NCBI GenBank assembly: GCA_030762175.1
Contig: CM060834.1
Span: 69,484,001-69,548,000, forward strand
Source of the DNA: Metallyticus violacea
Lineage: Eukaryota; Arthropoda; Insecta; Mantodea; Metallyticidae
Length of the DNA stretch: 64,000 nt
Direction of reading: 5' to 3'
Shown: in pieces, positions 25,897 through 39,900 of the stretch
Numbering within the stretch: the first letter of the stretch is position 1
Layout: every line of letters starts with the position of its first letter
Program-made: the position numbers and the translations under genes
The notes under the pieces: model-generated
The model's input: the letters and a program-made list of their open reading frames with translations, nothing else
What the model was told of the DNA's origin: nothing
Databases searched by the model: none

Positions 25897-28800
25897 GTCC
25901 CAGAATAGTCATATAATTTTATAGAATAGACAGCCCAAATTATGGGTAAATGGGTAATGCCTGTAATGGGTAAATGCAGCAGCAGATTTAACAACTGTCA
26001 ATACATGATTACTTACAACATGCTGCAGATACTTTATACATATATATTCTTTGAAAATTGTTCCCATTGTTTTATGTCATGCATAAATACCTATTTTACT
26101 CATATGAAATGAATAATTTTGCCATTTCAAAATCACTAACAGTTCAAAGAAATTATATTTCAAATAAGTAGAGAAGGAAATGAACATGTATTAATAAATG
26201 TGCATGGATTGAATATTAGTTAGTAGTTTATCCGGTTTTGGAAATACATGTTAGAGAAAATTAAAGGAGGAAATGTGCATAATGTCTAATTTGGTCCATC
26301 TAAAACCCCTACAAGATGCAACTAATATGACATGCATGCCATGAAAGTGCATGAGAATATGACTTGAAAAAATGTAGGTCGATTGGGGACATTGTGCATA
26401 ACAATATAAAATATGATTTTTAAAAATATTTACCACAGAAAACCTTTTTACTTTTTCACACAGTTGTCCTGTTTGTCTCACCATTTCCATGATCAAGTTT
26501 TTTGATATATTGTCTGCTCCATTAGGTTACCAACCTGTTCACTTTGAATTTCACTCCATTATCAACTTCAAATCGCTGTCCACCAAGGTGCTCATGCAGT
26601 TGAAAATCACTCGGGGCAAGATTTGGTGGAGAGAGAGAAAAAAAAATCTATTTGGAGTTTCTGAGCAAATCTTGAGTCCTTTGAGACCAGTGCGGGCTAG
26701 CATTGTTGTTTTTATGTCGGAGCAGAACTTTGCGAGTCAAAGCTCCAGGGCGCTTGCGTTTCATTTGCAGTTCAGTATGGCATTCATTGTGGCTCTTTGA
26801 GGCACATAGACTACCAACAAAAGCTCTCAACAGTTACGGAATATCGTCCATAACCTTTCCTGCAGGATGCATGACCTTAACTATTTGGGAAAGCTTACAC
26901 CAAGCATTTTGCTATGTTGTCTGTAGTGTTGAGTGATGCACCCAGCTTTCATCGCCAGTAACAATTTATTTATGAGTGTTTCTTTTTTTGCGTATTTCCG
27001 CTGATGTTGCTTATGAACACCAGTAAGCTAATGTGGCACCTTTGTGAAGCCGTTCTAATTATATTTCCGGTAAATGAGCACCAAATTTCAATCCTAGGAT
27101 GCAGGATCCTTTGAATTTCATCAATAGTGACACAACGATCTTGTTCAACAATACTTTGTACTTCAAGAGTGGTATTATTGCAAGTCGCTGTAGTCAGCGT
27201 TTCGTTGCACACATTTTCACATGATACATGCAACCGTCGGATTATATTTTGGATGCTTATAACCTTTCCTAAAATAAAAGTTACCTCACAACGAATGTTC
27301 ATAGCAATTTCGTTTTTTGCTGTCAATGATGGCACGTAATTCACAAACGGACACGCTTCGTAACGATACCTCTATGATTAGTTTATTACCGCAAGCGCAT
27401 GAAACAGCTTTCGTGCTGACAACACATCCCAACAAAATACGCAGTCTACTGATTTAACTGTTGTTACTTTTAGATGATTCTCATAGCTATTGTTTTTACT
27501 GTTCTTTATTCTGAAAAGCAATTGGTTATTGCAGCCTTAGTACGAGTATTATGGGTGTAAATGGATTAAGAAAACGTGACATAAAAATTAAAACCAAGGT
27601 TGTATGTAACAGACCGAAGATTACTGAAATAAGTGTTCATATGCATAAAATATAAGCGAAAATAAATACGATTAAAGTAATAAGACCCAAGGATTTTGGA
27701 ATTTGGCATGGATCTTTATAACAGACATGCCTTGCATGTGCTGTTACGCGATTTTTTTTTTTTTTTTTAAATTCCATTACCTCTATGCAGGGTGAGTCAG
27801 ATCTCACTGGCAAATTTGGGAGAGAGATAGATTTCACAATGAGAAACTTTTTTTGTTAAACTTCCGTAACGCTACCCTATCCTCGCCGTGTATTTCTGTG
27901 TGCAGTTTGAATGCAAGCTTCCAATGAGAATGGAACGTCTATGCTTTCCCCGAGATGACTGTTGACTGACGTGAGACGTCCCTGAGCTTTTTTCTTTGGG
28001 AGAATGTGCAAAGGCTGTATAAAAGACCCAAGTAAGCACAATGCTTTTGATCAAATCGACACATGCCTAAAACGTTTGTCAAAGTCCGACAGGCAATGCT
28101 TCGAGGATAAATGAATGTAATCAGTTTCAGGGATGACACTTTGAATATCTTCTGTAATGTCTCGAGGATACTTGCTGAATTGTAACAGCTACCCCTAAAC
28201 AAGTGTCAAAGAACATAGGTCCTACAACAAAAATGTTTCTCACTCACTCATCCTGCTCACACTACATGAGATTCGTACCTGGTGTCCATTCCAACTGATA
28301 CCGATGGAAGTTCTTGTTGTACCCCTGTCCAGGGGGGGACCGTTTCTCAAAGAAAGAGTAGTAGTACCCATCCAGTGGTTCGTAGGGTCCGAAGTGCAAT
28401 GATGAGGTAATGAGCTCCGTCCCAATGTTGACGCCATTCTGCCGCAAGTTCCTGTTGCCGCGCATTTCTACCAGGTCTATTTCTCCAGATGCAGGCCATA
28501 TTCCGTACTGGTTATACCTTGGGATCAACCAGATTGCTGTGCGTGTAATGAAAAATGTTATTAATATGACACTGGCATAAGATATATTTAAACTACAGAG
28601 AAATATGCTAAGCATTTTAAATATGTGCATTAGAGATTTATGCATATCCTGTTATAAAGAATGTGTCATTATACAAACCGCAAGCTATCTGCCAGTACCT
28701 GGAGTGGTCAGCTTTTACGAACAGTATTGCAGCCTTGGCTTTTCGACTGCGGCGATGAAATAACAAATGCCATAATTTTTAATGTCAATTTTATTTATAT

Positions 28801-31800
28801 GTACAAAGCTGATGCCAATGACCGGGACAGTATTCTTTGTGATGTTAAGATTAATTTATCCATTTGGAATTATTGGTTCTCGAAAATGGATTAATTAACC
28901 ATCTCTTCAAACTAGTGCTCAGTAACTACTAAATTGTCTGCGAAAGACGCCGAAAAGTTGTACATAATACTTCCATTGGGATATAGTAATGAAACCTATT
29001 GCTAATTGGAATCAGAGTCAGATAGAAAAGTGTAAGGTCATCGCCAGAACGCGAACGACGAGTCTTGAACTTATTGTGCCCACGCTCTTCTATTTTAGCT
29101 ACCGTACCCTGTCCGACCACAACCAAAAACCTTCACATCTGAGTCTAATACTCTCGCTGCAGAGATTTTATTCCTAACAGGCGACTCGAAGCCTATGAAT
29201 GCTTGTGGCCCAGGTTTCATAGTTAGCCACACAGTTAAGATTAATTTCTATGCAATGTGATTTGTTCATACAAGGTTTGAAATCACAATCAGATGGATTC
29301 TCTGACTCTATACCTTAGCCTAACACATGACTTGTGTAAAATAACATTAACAGTAAACTGTTGCAATTTTTATTGGTATCTTTCTCTTTTCCCGAAATTT
29401 ATTCATATAGTTGGGAGTTACTTACTACCTTCGGGCTATAAATCAGAAAATATCTTACTCAAACTTTGTTTGTCTTTTTGTTAATAAGAGCCACTTATAA
29501 AATCCCAAGATTACAGAAGATGTAAATTTTAGCAGAAAATGAGTTGCATGTCAAGAAGTTCTTATTAGTGAAAAAAGTTTAGGTCAACAGAAACATTTGA
29601 AAAGTGTTTTGCATGCTTGCATTTATGGTTAACTATTTTAAAAAATATATGCTTTATGCTCGCCAGAGTGCATTCCGCCGAATAACCTCGAAAGAACTTG
29701 AAAACATTCGTTTTCTACTTGCCGTCTTTGCACGGACTTATTAGTTGCTATGTGCCAGATCCCTGTTTCTCTTCCTTCTTCCTTACGCCCGTATGGTACT
29801 GACTCCTTTCATTGGTATTGATTGGTGTGGAAACATCGGGTATTATGACGTCATAGCCCTGCTCTAGGGTTACTGAGAGCGTGTCTCTTTGTTCTATTAT
29901 AAAACGTTAAATGTAATTGGAAGGCAAACGTGCTTTATTTTATTTTATATTACCTTTCACTCTTCTATGCCAGTACATGTTGTTATATTCAATTTGGAGA
30001 CAAGCGCGCCGCGTTGCTGACTTCTAATTCACGTATCAATTCTGCTTTGCCAGTAAAATTTTGTGATGTTCAAATTGGACAAAGTTACATAACACAGTAA
30101 AGTACAAACTTTTTGAAGAGTTTGCTCATTGCCGCTAACATTTAAATGGGAAAGAATGACGGAAGTGAACTGGTAATTACCAGTTACCAGTTTTTGTTCA
30201 AAACCGAAAATGCTTCCGTTGATGTGCAACACTCTTTCTCACTGTATCATAGCTAATTACCTTAAACAGCTAATGGCTACTGTAACTGAGGAGCTATATT
30301 AAGTTATGATTAAGTCTATCATGATGCTTCTTCGTTATTATCATGGCATAGCCGATTACAGGAGTGACTTCCCCTTGGAGATTTTTCCATTGTCATTGTC
30401 ATCATCACACCTTCAGAGTTAACGTCAGCATGCCCTTGAATCTTGGGCTCAATAACGGGACGTGTGTTTGTTTGTCCTTTGCCGAGTTCTTACCGTAACC
30501 ATTAAGGATATACAGGGTGTTTATAAAGCCACTATCTGTCATAGGCATTTCATGAACTATGTGATTTATATTGCAAGTGATGATCAACAATAAACATAGA
30601 AGAATGTTTCCTAGCCGTGACGCTTCGTATTCAAGAATGCAAGTGTAAAATTATCCGAGAAAGATTCCAGCGACGTTTCTATAAGCCAGGACCTACCGAT
30701 GAGTTGTTCCGTAAATTTTACGCAACAGGATTTGTTCTTGATGCGAAAATAAGAGGTCCCCTTGTACAACAGACCAAAGTGTTGAAATGACACGTGAATT
30801 GCTTAAAGAGCAACCACTCTTGTCACTGCGCAGAGCATCTGAGAGGCTCCATCTTCCCAGAGCAACTATCCATAAGAATTTGAAGACAAGATTAGGGAAG
30901 AAAGCCTACCAAACTCAGATCCTACATGACCTTCATGAAGAAGATTACCTAACATGAGCAGCTATATACGGCCAGATCGATGACGAACGTATGAGGGAAC
31001 GCGTTTTCTTTTCATGCTTGTGGAAAGATCAACCGATACAGTTGTCGCATCTGGGCCACCGAAAACCACAGAAATTTGTGACATGGGAGAGGGGTTCAGG
31101 GTTCACCAAATGTATGACTTAGAATGACAAAATCACAAGTGCATGGTCCTTTGGGGGGAGGGGGCACAATAACTGTTTACCTTGATATGCTCGAACAATT
31201 TCTAGAGCCACAGCTGATTCAAGAGGGTATTATTCATGATGTCGAGTCCCAGCAAAAACATCGTGCAGGATTACCTCGATGATCGGTTTCCAAATCGCCG
31301 GATTGGGTGTATTGGTAATAGAACCTGGGCTCCGAGGCTAAATAAAATCAATGATTTGGTGGTGTTGAAATATCGCATTTGGCAAGCAGTTGTACAAATT
31401 ACTCAAGGATGTTGGAAAACATTTTCCGCGAAACAGTTGTGCGATTTGAGCTTTATGGAGAGATAAATGGTGGACACGTGGAAACTCATTAATTGAGACT
31501 GGTACTGTTTATGCCCACGAGGAGGAATAGTTGCATTGTTACATTACAAAATATCTTTTTAAATGGGCAAGATAATATTTTGTTTCATTTTCCGTGTCTA
31601 TCCGAAAAGAAATAAGTGGTTTTGTAGACACCCTGTACAATAATATGCTTGTGAATACTCCTCGTGGATGGTGATCGAGCTTGCAATATCTGGAAATGCA
31701 ATAAACAAAGCTATTCTAAATAACTTAAAAGGGCTATAAAAATAAATATAGTTACGCTTGCGCGAACACTCTTCTGATTTGCGACGCTAACCACCAATTC

Positions 31801-31937
31801 CTTATAATTTAAACTGGTTACTAAATATGAGCCACATATATGCACAGAGCCTTCCGGCTCTGCTTCCACTAACCACAGGTGGTATCGGCAAATCTAGAAA
31901 TACAAATTCATATGGTCTTCAGAACATAATAAAGGGG

Positions 31938-31971
<34 letters not shown>

Positions 31972-34900
31972 TATTATTCTCGGCTGATATTTATTTCGGT
32001 TCTTCTAATGTGTTGAGGTTTGTTCTATACACTTTATTTTTCAACTTCTCCCGTAATTAAAAATCACACTGTTAGCATGTCTGTATAGTTCTGCATTTAC
32101 GGTATTCTAACAACAGATATACCCTATTATTTCGAATGCATTTAATGCGCGCCATATGCTGATTTTCTCGCCATGCCAAGTGTATATACATATATATTAC
32201 GGTAATACCAATTATTTTACGTCTAAACTTAATCCTGTGAATGGAAACATGCTTCATCAGTAAAGAATATTAAGCACGGATTAATTACTATGTCATTAAC
32301 GTTCCGTAACATCGAAATACAGAAATTTACCCTAATATCTGACTGTAATTCGTGGGTAGCCGTGACTTTGTATGGTTTCAAGTTTAAATTTACTTAATTT
32401 CGGAATATAAACTGATGCGAGTGAATGACAATGTTCTGAAAAGATGCCAAAAATGTGTGGATCATTTTCAGCTTCTTCTGCCATAAGGTAGTGTTTATTT
32501 TCTTTGTAATAGCAAGAACTTAAATCATTCGCTTCGCCCGGTATTACCGCTCTGATTGCCGACCTGCCAGTTGCAGTGAAACGGACCACAAAATTATGAA
32601 ATACCCGATCGTATTGCCTATAGTGAGGACCTAAAAGGTCTGGTCCAGTATACCTCTTGCGAACTGGGAGACAGCAAGAGTGCTTGGGCTCTCAGAGCCG
32701 TAGAAGAATTATCTGGAAATATTCGAGAGTAAGACATACTTACCAGGCCATAACCAGTCTCCTGCAGGCATTTTAGCTCGCACTTCTAATCTACCATATT
32801 TAAAGCTGAAGGAGTTGGCAGAACGGATACGGGCAGATTTGATCGGATTCAGAATATGCGTGGGTGTACCGGTTCTCTCACAGCCCCAAAAGGTGGGGTT
32901 AGTACACCTAAAACAATGAATTAAAGCATGTCATTGCACAAATAGTGAGATGTAATTGAAGAACAATGAAGGATATTACAATATATTTTTAAAATAATAG
33001 GTGATAAACTGGCAATAAGAGAAAAGTGTTAAGCTTATGATTAACGATTAAAGAAAACAACGTGTTTACACACTAATTTGATAGTTGCGTAGAGTAATAT
33101 GTAAACACTCTTTTTCAGTTACATGGTAAGTCAGTCCCTTCTAGATTGTCAGAAGCTTACACAAGAGGAACTAGGAAGAATTGGTCGTAAGGGGAAAATG
33201 ATGGAAAGAGTGTTAAAATATTGGTACAGCATAAAAAATTGACAGGAACAAAATATTCTTCACATCGTTAAATTGTACGGGAAATGACACTTGGACTTAT
33301 AAGATTAAAGACATTTTGAACAAAATTGGTACAGGACCAACATTAAGGGATAGCGAATTGATAAAAAGTGGTTTTTGGAAATAAATTATATCTAGAATTG
33401 AAAGTTATTTTATTTATTTTCGGACCCTCTTTAACATCTCAGGTCATCAACGTCCCATTCAATCCAGGGCGTGAAACAGGCGATAAATTTTGCTCAGAGG
33501 CCTTTTGTTTCAGGCTTGAGGTTCTTTTACGTGCCGTAAATCCACGACATGGGACCCACGACTTTATATCCTTTCCGAAGGAAGCTATACTTAGGATATT
33601 TACGCCCGAAAAAATGCATCTAACATGGTTGGGTTCGGACCCGCGATCTTGGGTCTATGAGGCAAATATGATTACCACTAGACCACCAGGACCAACAGAA
33701 CTGAAAGTATAGAAATATAAGAAATACTTCCTAGCTTTGTAATAAAACATCCTTGAGTACAAATAGATTACTGAAAATTAAAATTGGGAAAATTATGTTG
33801 AAACATGTGACAAAACAGCAAAAGAAGAACGGGGACTATAAAACTAAATGGGGGTTAACAGGAAGGGGGTTATGGAAAAATACTCAAAGTATGCACTAAG
33901 AGACGATAGTTGGTCCACTATTTTAGAATGCAAAGAAACAAGATACTTAGGGAGAGATTAGGATTGGAGTCAATTTACAAGGAAAATAACGGGGGGGGGG
34001 GAGATGCTGAATGTGAAGTTAGTGAAAAATATGAATGATATAGGAACCTATTTGGAAAAAGTTTACAGTTCTAATAGTTCGGTAACCATAGTATTTCAGC
34101 TTATTGGGACTATATATATAAATCCAACTTGACGTAGTGATCTGGAAAATTGCGTGATGGTAACGGACAGGGTTTGCTAATCACATCCAGCAATACTGTC
34201 GGTCCTGGTGGTGTAGTGTTAACCATATTTGCCTCATAGACCTATGATCGCGGGTTCGATCCCGGCTAGGGTCGATGAATTTTTTCGGGCATAAATATCC
34301 TAAGTATGGCTTCCTTCGGAATGGAAATAAAGCCGTGGGTTCCGCACGAAAATGAACCTCAACCCTGAAAAAAGAGACCTCCGAACAAAATTTACCGGCC
34401 GCTTCACGCCCTGAATAAAATTGGACGCTGATGACCTGTGACGTTAAAGAGCGTCCGTAAATAAACCAAATCAACAAATTCAGCGATAGGCTAAAGCCCT
34501 TGACGACAGAAGCATGAAGAAGTTGAATGGTCAAGGGTGGTTTAGAAGATTATTATTATTTATTTATTTATTGATGGACGCTCTTTAACATCTCAGGTCA
34601 TCAGCGTCCCATTCAACTCAGGGCGTGAAACGGCCGATAAATTTTGCTCAGAGGCCTCTCTTTCAGGCTTGAGGTTCTTTTTCGTGCCGTACTTTTACGG
34701 CACGGGACCTACGGCTTTACTTCCCTTCCTAAGGAAGCCATATTTAGCCATCGGTCCTGGCCGGGTTCGAACCCACGATCTTGGGTATAGGAGGCAAGTA
34801 TGGTTACCACTACACCACCAGGACCGACTGGTTTAGAAGAGTAAGGAGGAACTTCAGAGACAGAAATTTCACTTTAGTCAAAAGTGGAACTTGTGCCTTC

Positions 34901-36924
34901 TGTATCTATCGAAAGCTCTGATCCCACAACTAATAACATATGGAAGTGTAAATTGCTTATTTTGCTTTAATTGTTTACTTGTTTGTTCATATTGCATAAA
35001 TTTGGTTATATTTATATGTTAAAATATTATATCTGCATGCAGTTGGAATAAATTCATTCAATCCCTTCTCTCTTCATAAGAGTAAAAACAGAACACATAT
35101 GCAATAATCATGAAATTATTTAAGACAACAATGAAGTGAAATACAGGCAAAAATTACCAAATAGGTTTCATGCATTTTTATTATCCTCAAGGCTAATCTG
35201 ATGGCAAATTTAATTATTGTCACTTCGACATTTAAAAGCCATTGCATGATCATTTAAATCCCCTTGTGTGGATGGTGTGGCACTTTACATACCAAGAACA
35301 CATGCTAATTCATCGGCTTTAGAACTAGAAATCATGTTGGCAATAACAGATTGACTGAAGGCATTTTTTACACATATACATGCTGGAAAGAAACAGGTCT
35401 ATCTGTAGTTTGGGAGGCTGAACAGAAAGCAGAGGGTTCAACTTATGCAGCAAGGAGCTTTTGGACTGTAAAATAAAGAAATAAACAAATAATACAAAAT
35501 TTAAAAAATTAAAAAAAAAAAATTAAAAATTTGCAAAACTTTAATATTAATTTTATTCTGTTTCATTTTTAACGATTTTGAAATCATTATAAAATGCTCC
35601 CTGAAGAAAAGTTATATTCTAATTTATCTGAAATGTTTGGTGTATATTTATAACATATGTATTAATAAACTATCACATGCTTATGTCCACAAGCTCAAAA
35701 CTTTTTATGCAACCAATTTTATAATATTAAAACTAAACAAAAATAATATCATTTCAAATTTTATATATATGCCTTTAATTTGTTTTATATTTTAAAACGC
35801 ATTGGTAGTTTCTTTCTTGTAAGCAGTCTGAACTTATAGAAAAATTAAAAATGGAAAAATGTAACAACTTTTCTTCAAGATGCATTTTTGCCATATATAA
35901 GTCAGTCCTGGTGGTCTAGTGGTAACCTACTTGACTCGTAGACCCAAGATCCCAGCCAGGGTGATGGATATTTTCAAATATCCTAAGTATGGCTTCCTTT
36001 GGAAGGGAAATAAAGCCATGTTGCCATGTTGTAGATTTACGGCATGTACAATAACTGTTACAAATAAATAGCTGACATTTTTCACATAGGTTTTTAATAA
36101 TCTTGCCTAAATATGGAATATTTCAAATTAGATTTTAAATATAGTAGAAATTAGATATTTCACTTTAATATGGCTGTTCTAAACCAGTGAATGAAAAAAA
36201 CATCTGTTTTCAGCTAAATTATATGTAGATTTAATTGTTATCTGTGGATGATAGGCTGTTTGATGGGAGTTACAAGTGCATTAATTGTGTTCATGAACAT
36301 TATTCAGAAGTCATTAAGTCATTCATTTGTTGTTCACTCTGTGTTCTTGTACTGTATGACATTGCTGCCATTTACATGTTGTGTATTTTTGGTTGCTGTG
36401 TATTTCTTACTAATAAAAAAAATAATATGTATCTTATATAATTTAAAGATTTAAAATAATAACTTATAGCATTTAATGGCTATAACAGTCTTATTGAAAT
36501 AAGTGATGAAGATATGTTAAGTCAGAAATAAACAAAATATGATAATTTGTTTTACCAAAAAAAACAAAGAATTGAACTTCAACTTTTGGCAGAAAAACCC
36601 AACGATTTATACCTTGAATATGCGGAACTAAAGAAAGTTCAATTTGCTACCCATTCCTGTGTGGTAAAGCCTTCAAGTGAAACTTTATATATATAAAGGA
36701 ATATGAAAATAAAATAAATAAATATTAGAATATATTTAGGCAGTTTCAATACCATACAAGCAGAGCAAAGTGAATGTTTGACTGCAGAAGAATAATCTAA
36801 TCAGGGATAAATATTAGCTACTTCTTTCTTTTAATTCTGCCTTAAAATTATAAATTTATATTTATATCATATAAGAACCTGTACCATTGTCACCACTAGC
36901 ACTGATATCAACATCATACTATAA

Positions 36925-36991
<67 letters not shown>

Positions 36992-39900
36992 TTAACAACA
37001 ACCATGAAATTCTCAAAATTATTCTGTGCACCCCTCTACAATAAATCCTCCAGATGCCTTTTATTCATCCACATGTCTGTTATAGTAGTATAGAAGCCAC
37101 ATGCACTGTCTGTTTATCAAAATAAGGACCACTCACTGATCAGCAGGGTTAGCACCATTGAGGGAAATTGTACCATAATACAGAAAATTTTCTCCATACT
37201 GGTCACTGGTTAGTGTTGGCTTTATAAACAGCTTTCCATCCTTTGTAAAGCTGGTGGTGCGGTTGTTTACATACATCTCGAATTCCCAGTTCTGTGAAAT
37301 TCAATCACGAATTACAACATAGTTTCAAGCTCCTCATAGTATATATGAGGAGTATATATAGTATATTAAAGATATTACTTTATTACTTTTACAGTTATGT
37401 TTATACTAAGGCAAGACTAGACTTTTTTTGCACATTAATATCCTATGCTATGTTGTGAAACTAGATCTTCAGTATGTTAGTTTAAGGAATGTATATAAAT
37501 TATATATTACATATATATGCTATATGAACACTTTAAACCTATCTGAAATTCATCTGTGGGCTGAGGGGAAAATTCCTGTTAAAAACCAGAGAAAATATGT
37601 TGACCCAAGCAGGACCCCTGCCTTTGCAGCTGACCTTCACATGGTTTCTTGTCATATTTATGGGATATTAAATTTTCACTATAAACCCATGTTTTACAAA
37701 ATAGGATAGTCAAAAGTAATAGGCCCATTTGCATCATTTATTTGTTCCTTATTTTAATTATTGCATCATATTCTCCTGTACACTATTTGCTAGACTGTAC
37801 AAAGGGATGATTATAATAGAAATCGAAATAAAAATAAAATGGTATTAGGTCTAATAGTTTAGCTCATAAGTGCATACAAGGTTTGGAACCTTGATGAGAT
37901 AAATTGCCTTGTAAACCTTCTCACTACTTCAAAAATTAACTGACAATTATTATAAGCACAAATAGTTCCATAGTTATTTGTGCCTTCATATATTTATTAC
38001 TTATTTCATTCATCATCCTGTAAAGTTTTGATTGGGATATTCAATTATTAAAAATTCTAGTAAATAACATTTCAGTACTTAAACAAAAAAAGGTTATATA
38101 AACATGTAGTTGACTTTAAAGAGAATATACATAACATTCAGAGAAATTAAATAATAATAATATGTTTTGTTGTAAAGCTCATAAAGAAAAATGTGTTCAT
38201 TATGATTCAAGCAATGTTAAACATGCTTATGTTTAAATGATCAAAATGCAGAGGCATAAAATTAAAAGAACAAAGAATTATTACCTAGATGCTATACATT
38301 TCAAACACAGTTGTATCAAGGAACATGTTGAATGACAATTATGATATGCATAAAATAAATAATAAATAATGACATCAACAATATCAAATCTCATAAACGA
38401 AAATTACTATTTATTTTCTTATATTTCTGTAATTAACAGCATAAAACACACTAAACTTTCGTTAATACTGACATGTATAGTATAGCATACCTGTTCATAT
38501 AAATAATGCATTGATTTTATTTGGAGTTTTTTTCACCAAATAGTATATTATTATTTTATAATTTTGTACTTCATTGCAATAGTAAATGTTTATGAAATTA
38601 GCTTCATAATTTTTACAAAAGCAATAATTGTATAACATTATGAGTTTCATATTTTATTATTTTGTATACCAGAATTATAAAAGGATATTAATAAAATAAA
38701 ATGAATACTAATTACTCTAAGTCAATGACTTCTTTTATTATACTTATGTCATTTAATCAATGGAGATTATTTAATCTGTGCCTATTGTTATTGTTGTTAG
38801 CCAAGATGTATTTACTGCAAATAATTTTAGTCCAAGCTAAAAAGGCTAAAAAGTGACAACTAATACCAATGAAGCTTATGACACTTATCAGGGGGAATAT
38901 GATAGATTCATTAATTGCATGAACAGTAAAAATATTAAGTACATTTTAAAATTTTTAGGATTGGCATATATTCCAGAACAAGTAAGCATTATAAAATTCT
39001 ACTAATTAGCTTGATAGCTAATATTAATTTATTAATGTGTAATTAATTCTGTAATTCTGTATTCTTCAATGAAGATAATGATTGATTCTGCTTTAAATAA
39101 TACATAAATTGTTTCCTTAATATTATCTTAAAATAGTACTATTCCAATAGTGACAGCATTTTAGCAATGAATACAACTTAATGACTTAATTGTTATTATG
39201 GTAATTTTATGCAACTAGTGTCATAATGTAGCAATTTATTAACACCTTTGACTAACAATAAAGATTATGTATAATTCTGGTATAGAAAAAATTTACTTTT
39301 GGGCTTCAAGGCTTTTCATTTTGCTCAAGCTCAGCTTTTGTTCAAAATAGTTAAACAAGTTGGTTTTAAAATGACAAACATACAATATTTCTCATTTCAT
39401 TTAACAAATTTTTTATATCATCATAACATAAAGATAATTTTTAAGTAAAGTAAGAAACAATTTAGAAAAGTCATAAACATCAATGCAAAAGATCTCAATA
39501 AGTATAATGAAAGTAAATGTATTATTTCATTTTTATGTTTTGATTTTGGATTGTGCTATTAATATAATAATATATTTTTAACTACCTTGTCCCTATTATT
39601 AGTGACTGTGAACAAATTCTTTCTCCTCACAGCAACTACATAAAAGATGGATACTATTTATCCTATTACAATTTTGTTTTTGCAGTTAGAAGGCCAGAAG
39701 TTTCTGCTTTTGCTTTATTGTACATTTCTTCTAGCAATTTACAAGAGTCACTAGATTCATTTGTTTTCAAGCTGAGATGTTTGTTTGTTTTATTTATGGA
39801 CGCTCTTTAACATCTCAGATCACCAGCGTCCCATTCAATCCTGGGCGTGAAACGGCCGATAAATTTTGCTCAGAAGCCTCTTCTTTCAGGCTTGAGGTTC

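Noticed and set aside
36887..37093. Open frame with a poly-isoleucine run
   Set aside because: It is the translation of an (AAT)n microsatellite. The same applies to the frame at 48635-48823.
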